A DNA stretch of 64,000 nucleotides. Origin: Nitrospirota bacterium (GTDB lineage: Bacteria > Nitrospirota > Thermodesulfovibrionia > Thermodesulfovibrionales > JdFR-85). Positions 1-8,870 of the stretch are shown in pieces; positions within the stretch are counted from its first letter, which is position 1; the number at the start of each line of letters is the position of its first letter. The notes beneath the pieces were generated by a model that was not told the DNA's origin, did not search any database, and worked only from the letters and a program-made list of their open reading frames with translations. A program made the translations under genes and the position numbers. The stretch is taken from contig JAYWMQ010000002.1 of NCBI GenBank assembly GCA_035873375.1, forward strand, positions 1 to 64,000, written 5' to 3'.

Positions 1-71
1 GGGAAAAACTGGACAGGGACAAAAGTGATAAAGCTGCTCTAAAATAGGGAAGGAAAAAAGGAGGAGCAGAA

Positions 72-374
72 ATGGCAAGAAGACCGAGAAGGAACCACGG
101 AGCGGGATACAAGGCAAAGGTAGCGATGGAAGCACTGAAGGGGGAACAGACGGTAATAGAACTATCGGAAAGGTACGAGGTACATCCGAATCAGATCAGT
201 AAGTGGAAGAAGCAGCTACAGGAAGGGGCCGAAGAAGTGTTTGCAAAAGAGAGGAAGGGAGAGGAGGGGCCTAAGGTCAAGGAGTTACATGCGAAGATCG
301 GACAGTTAACAATGGAGAACGATTTTTTATCAGTAGCGCTCGGGCGCATAGCCGAGCCAGGCGCAAAGAAATGA
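72..374 (+). CDS. IS3-family transposase OrfA (helix-turn-helix subunit)
   Basis: A 100-residue basic protein that would bind the element's ends. Residues about 10-55 form the HTH_Tnp_1 type helix-turn-helix (YKAKVAMEALKGE, then ELSERYEVHPNQISKWKKQL). The rest is a leucine-zipper-like helix (KELHAKIGQLTMENDFL) as in other IS3 OrfA proteins. A purine-rich stretch (AAAGGAGGAGCAGAA) just before the ATG is a good ribosome site. The stop overlaps the OrfB start as ATGA at 371-374, so OrfB is probably made by re-initiation or coupling; I see no classic A6G slippage run at the junction. The length is normal for the family and nothing looks broken. Confidence 0.9.
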   Translation: MARRPRRNHGAGYKAKVAMEALKGEQTVIELSERYEVHPNQISKWKKQLQEGAEEVFAKERKGEEGPKVKELHAKIGQLTMENDFLSVALGRIAEPGAKK

Positions 375-1201
375 TAAACCCGGAGCATGAATTACCGCTG
401 ACACGACAAAGTGAGATATTGAGGCTGTCACGTTCGAGCCTATACTACAAGGCGGTTTTGGAGAGATCGAGAGACATAGAGCTGATGCGGCACATAGACG
501 AGATCCACTTAAAATACCCCTTTTATGGGTCAAGGAGAATCCGGGATGAACTGTGTGGCATGGGCTACGAGGTAGGGCGTGGGCATGTCAGGACCTTGAT
601 GAAGAAGATGGGAATAGAAGCGCTGTATAGAAAGCCACGTTTGTCAAAGCCGAATAGTGACCACAAGGTTTACCCGTATTTACTGAGGGGCCTTGAGATC
701 AGCCGAGCGAACCAGGTCTGGGCGGCAGATATAACGTATATACCGATGGCGAAGGGTTTTTGTTATCTCGTAGCTATTATGGATTGGACAAGTCGCCGTG
801 TGCTGTCCTGGCAGCTTTCAAACACTTTGGACACCTTGTTTTGCACCGAGGCGCTTGAGGAGGCGCTTGAGAGATTCGGGAACCCGGAGATATTTAATAC
901 AGACCAAGGCAGCCAGTTTACATCGGAAGCGTTTACGGAGATACTCATCTCTCAGGATATTAGAGTTAGTATGGATGGCAGGGGCCGATGGATGGATAAT
1001 GTCTTTATCGAGCGGCTCTGGAGAAGTGTAAAGTACGAGGACGTGTATCTGAAGGCTTATGACTCGGTAGGAGAGTTGAGGCAGGGACTCAAAATATATT
1101 TTGAGTTCTACAACCATCGGCGTCGGCATCAGAGCCTTGACCGAAAGACACCGAATGTTGTTTACTGCAGTACGCTGCCTCAGAAGTGGGTGGCGGCATG
1201 A
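371..1201 (+). CDS. IS3-family transposase OrfB (DDE integrase core)
   Basis: The 276-residue catalytic subunit of the IS3 element. An N-terminal HTH_21 region (PLTRQSEILRLSRSSLYY, then HIDEIHLKYPFYGSRRI) precedes an rve integrase core. The catalytic triad is visible as D120 (WAADITYI), D178 (FNTDQGSQFTS) and E214 (DNVFIERLW), with the 35-residue D-to-E spacing normal for IS3. The C-terminal YEDVYLKAY and YFEFYNHRRRHQSLD blocks are also typical. The frame is intact, so the element may still be mobile. A fragment of the same 3' end survives at 6953-7041, so this IS type has transposed more than once here. Confidence 0.92.
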   Translation: MINPEHELPLTRQSEILRLSRSSLYYKAVLERSRDIELMRHIDEIHLKYPFYGSRRIRDELCGMGYEVGRGHVRTLMKKMGIEALYRKPRLSKPNSDHKVYPYLLRGLEISRANQVWAADITYIPMAKGFCYLVAIMDWTSRRVLSWQLSNTLDTLFCTEALEEALERFGNPEIFNTDQGSQFTSEAFTEILISQDIRVSMDGRGRWMDNVFIERLWRSVKYEDVYLKAYDSVGELRQGLKIYFEFYNHRRRHQSLDRKTPNVVYCSTLPQKWVAA

Positions 1202-1280
1202 ATGGGCAGCTTATCACTTATAAATCGCTTCTGCCTGTCCAAACAATCCCGGCCACCTCTGCAGAGCATATTTGTTAGCT

Positions 1281-1372
1281 ATTAACTTGGCAACTCTTCA
1301 GGGCGACATATTCGTCAGCAAAGCTAACCACTCAGCCAGCAAAAGAACTCTGTATTTGTTTGCCAGGTTAAT
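1281..1372 (+). repeat. 92-bp MITE-like repeat, copy 1
   Basis: A 92-bp unit bounded by imperfect terminal inverted repeats ATTAAC(T/C)TGGCAA. A second copy of identical length lies at 13281-13372 in the opposite orientation with only a few mismatches. No protein is encoded. Flanking bases are TA-rich, which would suit a TA target, but no clean target duplication is seen. It is probably a non-autonomous mobile repeat; the element that would move it is not in the window. Confidence 0.6.
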
Positions 1373-1560
1373 AAGGTTCTTCAAAGGCGTTACGAAGTAG
1401 AAATTATTGGTCCTGTTTTTGGTGATGGGATATGGGAGCCTGTAGCGATGATGAATGGCTTCCTCAAAAATTAGAAAAACAGATGAAAGTTTTTGAAACT
1501 GTGTCACTATGTGGGAGTTGTCTATACTGGCTTTTTGAGGATTGAGAATGATAAAAAAAA
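1373..1560. other. Intergenic stretch with no recognised gene
   Basis: This lies between the first MITE-like repeat and the left end of the ISL3-type element. An open minus-strand frame runs through it and on into the ISL3 region, but it has no family resemblance I recognise and crosses two unrelated repeats, so I do not call it a gene. I see no promoter or RNA gene. Confidence 0.4.
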
Positions 1561-2958
1561 GGCTCTTCAGGAAAATTCGTGGGTAAAGCAAAGGATGAAG
1601 GAAGAGGAAAGAGAAAGGTAGAGAAGGAATAAAAGTAGCGCATCCTGCTCCAAGTCTGTCAAAATGGAAGCGAAGAACAACCAACTGACAGAGCGAAGGA
1701 GGCAGGATGCAACTAAAGGTTATCCTAACCCGGGTACTAAAAATCAAGTCATTTGTATATGGAAGGGTTAGCTGGGTAGAGGGGGAAGGGGAAGCAACAA
1801 TAGAAATTGAGGTTCGAGAGAGGGCGAAGAGTAGTCCTGAATGTTCTGGATGTGGTCGTCGAGGAGCGGGATATGATAGATTGGGGGAGCGGCTGTTTGA
1901 GTTTATACCGTTTTGTGGGGGATCAAGGTATTTTTTCTTTATGCACCGCGGCTGGTAAGCATCGTTTGAGTAATGCCTATGCATGGTATCTTGCAGGATG
2001 GGGCAAACGGCTTAGCTGGAAAGAGGTAGCCGAAGTATTTCACACGACTTGGGAACATGTGTGTTTCATTCGGTGGAGATGGCAGTGCAGTGGGGGCGTA
2101 AGCATATGGAGCTGACCAATATAGAAGCAATAGGGATTGATGAAATCCACTGGCAGCGTGGGCATAAGTATCTTACGCGGGTGTACCAGATAGATGCCCA
2201 TTGCAAACGGCTGCTCTGGATAGGAAAGAAACGGAAGGTTAAAACACTGCTTGGATTCTTCCGTTGGTTTGGCAAAGAACGAAGTGAGTCGTTGAGTTTC
2301 ATATGCAGTGACATGTGGAAACCATACCTGAAAGTGATTGCCAGAAAGGCTGGACAGGCAATCCATGTGTTGGACCGCTTTCACATTATGTCACCCCGGA
2401 CTTGCTCCGGGGATGAAGTTCGTGTCACGGAGGCGAGAGACCTGAAGGCCAAGGGCTATGAACCGGTGCTGACGAAGACACGCTGGCTTTTGCTTAAGAA
2501 GCCGGAAAACCTGAGCAACAAGCAGGAGGTTAAACTTGCTGACCTTCTTCGGTACAACCGTAAGTCTGTCAGAAGCTACCTGCTAAAAGAGGAGTTTCAG
2601 TTCTTCTGTACATATAAATCACCCTATTGGGCGGGATGGTTTCTTGATAAATGGTGTGCAAAGACAATGCGTTCAAAGATTGAGCCGATGAAGAAGACAG
2701 CTCGGATGCTGAGAAAACATTGGGAACTTCTGCTCAACTGGTTCCGAGCCAAAGGACAGGTCTCCAGCGGTGTTGTGGAGGGTCTTAACAATAAAGCAAA
2801 ACTGACTACCAGAAAAGCTTATGGTTTTCGTACCTATGATGCCGAAGAAATTGCATTATATCATACACTTGGCGCTCTTCCTCAACCGGAAGTTGCCCAT
2901 AAATTCTTCTGACGAGGCAAAAATATATACCCTATCCCTGGGTTATTCAAAAAGAAGG
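1561..2958 (+). mobile_element. ISL3-type insertion sequence, decayed
   Basis: The transposase remnant at 1707-2912 is flanked by candidate ends. Bases 1561-1583 (starting GGCTCTTCAGGAAAATTC) match the reverse complement of 2936-2958 at about 12 of 23 positions, including TCTT, GAA and GGG. The ends are approximate. The transposase frame is broken, so the element is inactive on its own. It sits directly upstream of the glycosyltransferase genes and may have truncated whatever preceded them. Confidence 0.6.
1707..2912 (+). pseudogene. ISL3-family transposase, frameshifted
   Basis: The parts together cover a normal ISL3 transposase of about 400 residues, but in shifting frames. The N-terminal zinc-binding segment (SSPECSGCGRRG) is in the frame opened at 1707. 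The middle (AYAWYLAGWGKRLSWKEVAEVFHTTWEHV) is one frame over, around 1950-2080. The DDE_Tnp_ISL3 core resumes in the first frame from about 2049: AIGIDEIHWQRGHKYLT, then DMWKPYL, VLDRFHIM and SGVVEGLNNKAKL. At least two frameshifts lie between about 1915 and 2065, so a full protein cannot be made. The codons for residues after DRFHIM read through a GC-rich palindrome (2394-2412) that looks like a REP sequence. Confidence 0.85.
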
Positions 2959-2988
2959 TGACATACATAGGGAGCTTTTGCTCCGGAG

Positions 2989-3195
2989 ATGTGGGCCAGA
3001 AGCTGGCTTATCAAAATAGGGGGTAGCTTTTACATAACTGATTTGCCATGTCGTTGCACGAAAATAGAGGGTAACCTGTTTTGGGCTATAGAAGCTATGG
3101 CTACAGAATTGCGCCCGTTGGGCGAGGGATTGGTGCTAATTGCAAGAAGAGATGACAGTGAATCCGATATGCAGATAGATCCGGCAAAGATATGA
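2989..3195 (+). CDS. Short hypothetical protein or 3' remnant of a larger gene
   Basis: A 68-residue frame that I do not recognise. The segment LPLGEG-like LRPLGEGLVLIARRDD looks like a folded C-terminal piece of a larger soluble protein rather than a complete one. It starts just right of the ISL3-type element, and its stop overlaps the ATG of the next gene (ATGA at 3192-3195), the coupling expected in a real operon. The simplest reading is that an upstream gene of the polysaccharide operon lost its 5' part, and the tail survives because it is coupled to the glycosyltransferase. It could also be non-coding. Confidence 0.4.
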   Translation: MWARSWLIKIGGSFYITDLPCRCTKIEGNLFWAIEAMATELRPLGEGLVLIARRDDSESDMQIDPAKI

Positions 3196-4187
3196 AAGTT
3201 TGCGTTGTCATAGTAACATATGCTAACAGGTTTCATCTCTTGAGGCAGGTTGTGGATTCTTTGGTTGAGCAGCAGATTACAAAAATTATAATTGTTGATA
3301 ACAACTCTGTTAAAGAAAGTTACAAGAGATTAAAAAGATTGGAGGATCTTTTTAAAAACAGATTAAAAGTAATTTATTTATCGGAAAACACAGGCTCTGC
3401 CGGGGGCTATAAGAGGGGATTACAGGAGGCCAACAACTGTGAGGATTGTGAGTTTATTTGGCTGCTTGATGATGATAACAAACCTGAAAAGGATGCACTG
3501 AATATACTAATTAATGCATGGGATAGAGTAAAAGAAAAACATAAGAAGAGAAGAATAGCCTTGTTGTCTCTAAGAGAGGATAGAAAACAATATGTGATGG
3601 TTGCTCAAGGTGAGTCTGCAGAAAAATGGTTTGGAAGAAAAAACAGTTTTCTGGGATTTGATCTTCTGGCTCTGCCATCAAAAATTTCAAATAAAACATG
3701 GATAAGAAAAAAAAAGAATACAAAAAAATATATAGATAAAACAGTAGTTCCGTATGCTCCTTATGGAGGCCTTTTTTTTAATAGGGAGTTGTTGCAGGAA
3801 ACAGGATATCCTAAAGAGAAATTTTTCCTTTATGGTGATGACCATGAATTTACCCATAGAGTATCCCAAAAAGGTGGCAGAATATTTTTGGTTCCCAACA
3901 GCAAGATTAGAGATATTGATACATCCTGGCATTTGAAGGATAAAAGAGGGCAATTGAAAACCTTCTTAAGCGGGGAAGGTTCTAGGGTATACTATACAAT
4001 CCGGAATCGGGTTTTTTTTGAGAAAAACAGCCTATCAACTAATAAGTTTGCATACAATGTTAATAAGTTTGTCTATTTGAAGCTATTGTGGTGTTTGTCG
4101 AGATCGAAAGGAAAAAAGGATATGTATTCCTTGATAATAAGAGCCGTAACCGATGGTTTGGAGGGACAACTTGGGAGAAGTTTGTGA
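3192..4187 (+). CDS. Family 2 glycosyltransferase (rhamnosyl/galactofuranosyl type)
   Basis: A 331-residue GT-A fold enzyme that would transfer a nucleotide-activated sugar onto a growing surface glycan. The N terminus has the GT2 nucleotide-binding strand (VCVVIVTYANRFHLLRQVVDSL), IIIVDNNS at about residue 33, the ENTGSAGGYKRG loop seen in rhamnosyltransferase-like GT2 proteins, and a metal-binding WLLDDDN motif around residue 97. FLYGDDHEFTHRV resembles the catalytic-base region (ED/DD-x-E). It is soluble, with no membrane helices. It overlaps both neighbours by 4 bases, so the three genes 3192-6642 form a coupled operon. The donor sugar cannot be told from sequence. Composition is AT-rich relative to the housekeeping genes, suggesting transfer. 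Confidence 0.85.
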   Translation: MKVCVVIVTYANRFHLLRQVVDSLVEQQITKIIIVDNNSVKESYKRLKRLEDLFKNRLKVIYLSENTGSAGGYKRGLQEANNCEDCEFIWLLDDDNKPEKDALNILINAWDRVKEKHKKRRIALLSLREDRKQYVMVAQGESAEKWFGRKNSFLGFDLLALPSKISNKTWIRKKKNTKKYIDKTVVPYAPYGGLFFNRELLQETGYPKEKFFLYGDDHEFTHRVSQKGGRIFLVPNSKIRDIDTSWHLKDKRGQLKTFLSGEGSRVYYTIRNRVFFEKNSLSTNKFAYNVNKFVYLKLLWCLSRSKGKKDMYSLIIRAVTDGLEGQLGRSL

Positions 4188-5365
4188 AAGTATTAATATT
4201 TAATTCTTTATATCATCCACATGTAATTGGTGGGGCTGAAAATTCTGTTCGCATCCTGTCCGAGGGGCTGAAGGAGAAAGGTGTGGAGTCTGCTGTAGTG
4301 AGCACCGCAGATGCCGACAAAGTGGAGTATGTGAGCGGTGTCAAAAATTATTATGTAAGCTCTCCCAATCTTTACTGGATGTACAGGGCTAAGGAACAGA
4401 GTGGATATAAAAAGCCGTTTTGGCATTTACTGGATGCCTATAATCCTTTGATTAAAAAGAAGATACAAAACAGGATCGAAGGGGAATCCCCTGATGTTAT
4501 TCACACGAATAATTTGGCAGGATTTTCCGTTTATGTATGGAGAATAGCTGAACAATTAAGTATTCCCATTGTTCATACCATCAGGGATTATTATTTGCTG
4601 TGCCCAAAGTCTTCCATGTTTCATAAGGACAGAAACTGTTCAAGTCAATGCTTGATTTGCAAGTGTTATTCTGTTCCAAAGAAGATACTCTCAAATAATG
4701 TTGAAGCTGTAATCGGTGTAAGTAGGTTTGTTTTGAATATGCATTTAGATAGAGGTTATTTTGAAAAAGCGAAGGAAAAAACTCATATACATAATCCAAT
4801 AGACGGGGCTACTAAAACTCTCGGGCATAGCAGTGATAAGGACCTGAGGTTTGGTTTTGTAGGTTTGTTATCTCCAGATAAAGGTATAGAGTATCTTTTA
4901 ACTGAGTTTTCCGAAGGAAGATTTAAAAATACGAAACTTTTTGTTTTTGGACGAGGTGTTACAAGGACATATGAAGAATATTTGGTAAGAAAATTCAAGG
5001 CGGAGAATATATTTTTCATGGGGTATAGGAAAACTGAGGAAATCTACCCTTTAATTAATGTTCTGATTGTGCCTTCATTATGGAATGAACCTTTTGGTAG
5101 AACTATTCCTGAGGCTTATTCATATGGTATTCCTGTGATAACCTCTGATCGGGGAGGTATGCCGGAAATCATAGATGAAAGCAGAACAGGCTTTGTTGTT
5201 TGTGCTGATAAGAGGGGAGATTTAGAAGAAAAACTAAGAGTATTTGTTGATAATCCTGACCTGATTAGCAAGTTTTCAAGGAACTGCCTGGAGCTTTCAG
5301 AAAAATTTGATAGAAATAAAATCGTAGATGAATATATAAGAGTATATAGAAAGGTTCAAAGATGA
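4184..5365 (+). CDS. Family 4 glycosyltransferase
   Basis: A retaining GT-B glycosyltransferase, 393 residues from the GTG at 4184. I prefer that start to upstream in-frame codons because the homologous N terminus (VKVLIFNSLYHPHVIGGAENSVRIL) begins there, a GGGAG lies 6 bases upstream, and the GTGA overlap couples it to the previous gene. The N-terminal Glyco_transf_4-like domain has the GGAE motif. The C-terminal Glycos_transf_1 domain has FGFVGLLSPDKGIEYLL, VPSLWNEPFGRTIPEAYSYGIPVI and TSDRGGMPEII, the E-x7-E region that binds the nucleotide sugar. It probably adds a sugar to the repeat unit of an exported polysaccharide. A cysteine-rich stretch (CSSQCLICKCYS) mid-protein is seen in a subset of GT4 enzymes. 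Confidence 0.88.
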   Translation: MKVLIFNSLYHPHVIGGAENSVRILSEGLKEKGVESAVVSTADADKVEYVSGVKNYYVSSPNLYWMYRAKEQSGYKKPFWHLLDAYNPLIKKKIQNRIEGESPDVIHTNNLAGFSVYVWRIAEQLSIPIVHTIRDYYLLCPKSSMFHKDRNCSSQCLICKCYSVPKKILSNNVEAVIGVSRFVLNMHLDRGYFEKAKEKTHIHNPIDGATKTLGHSSDKDLRFGFVGLLSPDKGIEYLLTEFSEGRFKNTKLFVFGRGVTRTYEEYLVRKFKAENIFFMGYRKTEEIYPLINVLIVPSLWNEPFGRTIPEAYSYGIPVITSDRGGMPEIIDESRTGFVVCADKRGDLEEKLRVFVDNPDLISKFSRNCLELSEKFDRNKIVDEYIRVYRKVQR

Positions 5366-6642
5366 GAAACTTAACAAAAATTATTTTATTTACCTGGTTT
5401 TTGTTTATAGTCTTTGAAGCTCCATTACGGTTTGTGTTTTTTAAAACCAGTGTACCTTATTTTATTTATATGAAGGATTTATTGCTATTTAGTCTATTCT
5501 TAGTTTTTATATTTAATGCAATATATCAAAATAGAATAAATAAAGTTATTTTGCTTATCTTTTTGTTTTTAGCTTATGGTATTGCAATAGGTTACATTAA
5601 CAAATTAAGCATTTTACAAATATTATTTGGTTTTAAAGTATTTCTGTCTTTTTTTGCAGGGTTTATTGCTGTTTACTCTTTAAAGGTGGAAGAGAGATTT
5701 TTTCTGAAAATATTCAGGGTTTTTGTTCCTATTATTATCTTCGGCTTAATTTTAGAGTATTTGCACCTTCTGCCATGGAAGGGTTTTAAGTACGAACTAC
5801 TTGGTTTCTCAATAGAAGCTTCTCGTCAATGGAGCACCTTTGGCGTTTCCAGACTATCAGGTTTTGGAAGGGCATCCTTTGAAACAGCGTTTTTACTCTT
5901 CTCACTATCTGTGCTTTATATCGTTATCAGTTATAAATTAAAGTCTGAATTAAAACTTTACATGAAGTTTTATGACTACCTTTTATTAGCTTTATCCTTT
6001 GTAGGAATAACGCTAACAACTTCCAAGACCGTTTTTTTTGCCTTTCTAATTTTTATATTTTTCTTTGTGTTAATAAAAATATATGACAGGGTTAATAACA
6101 TTCCCAAATTATTTGCCGACCTATTATCCCGCGTCCTTTTATTTGCTCTATTCTTGGTTGGAATTATACCCCCGGTATTTGCCTTATTAAGGAAATCTTA
6201 TTTGCCCAATGGATTTTTACATTCCCATGCTGCCAAATTTTTATTTGGCTCTTATATAGAAAGAATTGAATATATGTGGCCGAATGCAGTTAAATTACTT
6301 TCTGGGTACCATATGTTCTTTACCGGAAGAGGGTTGGGTGGCATAGGAGCTGCGCAGAAATATTTTGAAGCGAACATATACAATGCGGCAGATAATTTAT
6401 ATGTGTATTTATTTGTTGACTTTGGGTTTATTGTATTAATTATTTTTATTTTCTATCTTTTATATAATTTGCTTTTTTTAAAGTTGAATAATAAGGAGAA
6501 TATATATTTTTTTGTTTTTTGTTTGATTATATTTTCCTGTGGGGCAACTTTGAATGTAATAGAGTCCCCTACATTAATGATGACGCTCGGTATTTTGTTT
6601 GGTCTTTGGAAAAGAAGTGTTACGTCCCACCGACAGGTATAA
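5362..6642 (+). CDS. O-antigen polymerase/ligase-like membrane protein
   Basis: A 426-residue polytopic inner-membrane protein with about 10-12 predicted helices (for example IILFTWFLFIVF, LFSLFLVFIF, LIIFIFYLLYNLLF). It has the general make-up of Wzy polymerases and WaaL ligases: a long periplasmic loop in the C-terminal half (about residues 275-345, containing YMWPNAVKLLSGYHMFFTGRGLGGIG) and conserved-looking arginines. Its start overlaps the GT4 stop (ATGA), so it is the last gene of the operon. Very AT-rich. Polymerase versus ligase cannot be decided by eye; the GT company favours Wzy. Confidence 0.7.
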   Translation: MRNLTKIILFTWFLFIVFEAPLRFVFFKTSVPYFIYMKDLLLFSLFLVFIFNAIYQNRINKVILLIFLFLAYGIAIGYINKLSILQILFGFKVFLSFFAGFIAVYSLKVEERFFLKIFRVFVPIIIFGLILEYLHLLPWKGFKYELLGFSIEASRQWSTFGVSRLSGFGRASFETAFLLFSLSVLYIVISYKLKSELKLYMKFYDYLLLALSFVGITLTTSKTVFFAFLIFIFFFVLIKIYDRVNNIPKLFADLLSRVLLFALFLVGIIPPVFALLRKSYLPNGFLHSHAAKFLFGSYIERIEYMWPNAVKLLSGYHMFFTGRGLGGIGAAQKYFEANIYNAADNLYVYLFVDFGFIVLIIFIFYLLYNLLFLKLNNKENIYFFVFCLIIFSCGATLNVIESPTLMMTLGILFGLWKRSVTSHRQV

Positions 6643-6781
6643 CAGGAGTTTAAGAGATAAAGGTTTCAATTGACTGTACCCCCCTGAAAACATTACATTT
6701 TTTGTCTTCAGAACCGTAAGACCCCTGATTCTCAATCTGAAGTTTCGCCAATACAGCAAGAAAGAAGACGTAACGCATTGA
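6643..6781. other. Intergenic, no recognised feature
   Basis: AT-rich junk between the polymerase-like gene and the IS66 remnant. I see no gene, clear terminator or promoter in it. Confidence 0.4.
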
Positions 6782-6952
6782 GTAAGCGTCAAATAAACCC
6801 CACGTGATTAACCAGGAAGGACGCTGGAGCCACGATTAAGGTATTGAGGCAGGAGGGCTCTGTAATCCTTGTTGGTATCGGCACCGGGCAGTTTTTCAAA
6901 GAGAAAGCGCAGATAGGCATAAGGCTCCAGGCCGTTGCCTTTCGGGAACCCC
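6782..6952 (-). pseudogene. IS66-family TnpC C-terminal remnant with its terminal repeat
   Basis: Read on the minus strand, bases about 6808-6950 encode KGNGLEPYAYLRFLFEKLP followed by ALLPQYL, the C-terminal signature of IS66 TnpC (consensus NGLEPYAYL ... LLP). Just outside lies GTAAGCGTC at 6782, the usual outer tip of IS66 elements. The gene is cut off on its 5' side at about 6952, where the IS3 fragment begins. Only the last 45 or so codons survive. Confidence 0.75.
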
Positions 6953-7041
6953 AAATGTTGTTTGCTGCGGTACGCTGCCTCAGAAGTGGGTGGCGGCATG
7001 AATGGGCAGCTTATCACTTATAAATCGCTTCTGCCTGTCCA
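6953..7041 (+). mobile_element. Truncated right end of the IS3-type element
   Basis: Bases here repeat 1153-1241 with very few changes, covering the last codons of OrfB (through the VAA-stop) and the right terminal repeat ending CCTGTCCA. The 5' part of the element is missing and abuts the IS66 fragment, so one insertion or deletion removed both. Confidence 0.85.
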
Positions 7042-7049
7042 AACAAACC

Positions 7050-7260
7050 CGGCCACCTCTTTTCTTTTATCCGGTAACTTGTAATATTGAGCTCCAGAAT
7101 TACGCTGTGATGAACGATCCGGTCGACAGAGGTGGCCGGAAAAAGTTTTAATGGTGTATGCCGGGACCTGAAGGTGGGAAGGAATCGGGTATCACATATC
7201 CGGGAGCTGGCACGGGAGTATGGTTGCCTATTCCAATGAAAGCGGCCACCTGTTCCAACA
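7050..7260 (-). pseudogene. IS21-type IstB C-terminal remnant and IS21-like ends
   Basis: On the minus strand about 7060-7135 encodes FPATSVDRIVHHSVILELN followed by SYRIKEKR, the C-terminal end of IstB helper ATPases (consensus DRLLHHAHVL...ESYR). The flanks contain several copies of GGTGGCC(G) at 7049-7060, 7128-7139 and 7235-7245. That is the repeated-end structure I associate with IS21 elements. Nothing upstream of IstB (IstA) is intact. Confidence 0.65.
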
Positions 7261-7263
7261 GCA

Positions 7264-7340
7264 CAACCACCCGGTGCGCAACCACCCGGGCAACCACCCG
7301 GGGTCGCATCTTTACGGGCAACCACCCGGGGTCGCATCTT
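7264..7340. repeat. Four near-tandem copies of CAACCACCCGG and a direct repeat
   Basis: CAACCACCCGG occurs at 7264, 7279, 7291 and 7319. The last two copies continue into the same GGTCGCATCTT, giving a 22-bp direct repeat. The GGGGTCGC(A/G)TCTTAAATATT boundary also occurs, inverted, beside the RAYT gene at about 10585-10604. This looks like debris of the RAYT-linked repeat. Confidence 0.6.
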
Positions 7341-7395
7341 AAATATTAAGTTTAGATATTGCCTCGGCTTCATCATAATCGAATACTTAATATTT
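7340..7395. repeat. Perfect 12-bp inverted repeat downstream of catalase
   Basis: TAAATATTAAGT (7340-7351) is matched by ACTTAATATTTA (7384-7395) around a 32-base loop. It lies 24 bases past the catalase stop. No T-run follows on the minus strand, so I do not call it an intrinsic terminator. It shares AAATATTAA with the RAYT-linked repeat. Confidence 0.5.
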
Positions 7396-7418
7396 AGCAT
7401 GTTACCCCCATGGTCACC

Positions 7419-8870
7419 CTATACAATCGAAATGCCCAAAGCGTCGGCAACTCCATTTCCATAAGCCGGATCAGCTTTCATGCAGTTGCCGATATGGCGG
7501 ATTTTGATCTCCCTGGGAGCATCACCCATGGCTCGGGCGGTATTGGCAAACAGAGCCTTCTGCTGATCAGGGCTCATCAGCCGGAAAAGCAGGCTGGGCT
7601 GGGTATAGTAATCGTCGTCCTCACGATGATTCCAATGATCAGCAGCCCCTTCAAGACCGAGAGGTGGTTCTGAAAACTCTGGCTGCTCTTTCCACTCACC
7701 GTAGCTGTTAGGCTCATAGCCGATAGTGCTGCCATAGTTGCCGTCGACTCGCATGGCGCCATCGCGATGATAACTGTGGAAGGGACAGCGCGATGCATTG
7801 ACTGGAATCAGGTGGTGGTTAACTCCAAGTCGATAACGCTGGGCATCACCATAGGAGAAGAGACGGCCCTGCAACATTTTATCAGGTGAAAAACCAATGC
7901 CTGGAACGATGTTGGCCGGGTTGAAAGCAGACTGCTCAACCTCGGCAAAATAGTTCTCGGGGTTGCGGTTCAGTTCCATAATCCCGACCTCAATTAGCGG
8001 GTAGTCCTTGCGGAGCCAGACCTTTGTCAGGTCGAATGGATTGTAGGGGCAGTTGACAGCTTCTTTTTCTGTCATTATCTGGATGAAAAGCTTCCATTTC
8101 GGAAAGTCTTTCTTCTCAATGCTTTCATAGAGGTCGCGCTGGTGGCTTTCGCGGTCCTTGCCTATGAGGACCTCGGCTTCAGCATCTGTGAGATTCCTGA
8201 TGCCCTGTTGGCTGACAAAATGGAATTTGACCCAGTGCCGTTCGTTTCTGGCATTTATGAGGCTGAAGGTATGACTGCCAAAGCCGTGCATGTGGCGATA
8301 AGAGAATGGAATCCCGCGGTCGCTCATGGTTATTGTAATCTGGTGTAGCGCCTCCGGCAGCAATGTCCAGAAGTCCCAGTTATTGCGGGCGCTGCGCATG
8401 TTTGTTCGAGGGTCCCGTTTCACCGCGTGGTTAAGGTCGGGAAACTTGAGTGGATCACGCAGAAAAAAGACGGGAGTGTTATTACCCACCAGGTCCCAGT
8501 TACCCTCTTCGGTGTAGAATTTTATGGCAAATCCGCGGATATCGCGCTCTGCGTCTGCTGCTCCGCGTTCTCCTGCCACTGTTGAGAAACGTGTGAAAAG
8601 TTCGGTCTGCTTTCCAATATCCGAGAAAATTTTTGCCCTCGTGTAGCGGGTAATGTCATGAGTAACAGTAAAGGTTCCATAAGCTCCTGATCCCTTTGCA
8701 TGCATGCGCCTTTCGGGGATGACCTCTCGATCAAAGTGGGCGAGTTTTTCCAGGAACCAGACATCCTGCAGCAATTGCGGTCCGCGAGGTCCGGCGGTTA
8801 TCACATTCTGATTGTCAGGCACAGGAGCGCCTGCATCGGTAGTCAACTTCTTCTTTTCATCTTTCATCAT
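7419..8870 (-). CDS. katA: Monofunctional haem catalase
   Basis: A 483-residue cytoplasmic catalase that dismutates hydrogen peroxide to water and oxygen. The catalytic His57 lies in [13 protein letters not shown], the active-site Asn at 130/131 in [13 protein letters not shown], and the proximal haem ligand is Tyr339 in [14 protein letters not shown] (R-x3-Y). Length and the short C terminus suit the small-subunit catalases (clade 3 type), not the large C-terminal-domain forms. The start is one of two adjacent ATGs, 8870 or 8867, preceded by AGGAG. It stands alone between IS debris and small genes, and no OxyR/PerR-like regulator is nearby. Its placement in a mobile-rich stretch suggests acquisition, although its composition resembles the core genome. 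Confidence 0.95.
   Translation of the reverse strand: MMKDEKKKLTTDAGAPVPDNQNVITAGPRGPQLLQDVWFLEKLAHFDREVIPERRMHAKGSGAYGTFTVTHDITRYTRAKIFSDIGKQTELFTRFSTVAGERGAADAERDIRGFAIKFYTEEGNWDLVGNNTPVFFLRDPLKFPDLNHAVKRDPRTNMRSARNNWDFWTLLPEALHQITITMSDRGIPFSYRHMHGFGSHTFSLINARNERHWVKFHFVSQQGIRNLTDAEAEVLIGKDRESHQRDLYESIEKKDFPKWKLFIQIMTEKEAVNCPYNPFDLTKVWLRKDYPLIEVGIMELNRNPENYFAEVEQSAFNPANIVPGIGFSPDKMLQGRLFSYGDAQRYRLGVNHHLIPVNASRCPFHSYHRDGAMRVDGNYGSTIGYEPNSYGEWKEQPEFSEPPLGLEGAADHWNHREDDDYYTQPSLLFRLMSPDQQKALFANTARAMGDAPREIKIRHIGNCMKADPAYGNGVADALGISIV

Larger units (their letters stand above)
10..1241 (+). mobile_element. IS3-family insertion sequence, apparently complete
   Basis: Two overlapping transposase genes sit between imperfect inverted ends. 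The left end reads TGGACAGG from base 10, and the reverse complement of the right end (finishing at 1241) also begins TGGACAGG. Further in, both ends share AAGTGATAA and AGCTGC. A second, truncated copy of the right end lies at 6953-7041 and is nearly identical, which supports this boundary. Both copies are followed by the same ten bases (GGCCACCTCT), so the true end could be slightly further right or the element may prefer that target. The window starts only 9 bases before the left end, so no target duplication can be checked. Confidence 0.8.

Noticed and set aside
1298-1984. 228-codon minus-strand frame across the MITE-like repeat and the ISL3 start
   Set aside because: Spans two unrelated repeats and the sense strand of a transposase; no recognisable domain.
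4088-4183. Longer GT4 product starting at 4088
   Set aside because: The extra residues are an out-of-frame reading of the GT2 gene; the GTG at 4184 has a ribosome site and matches the family N terminus.
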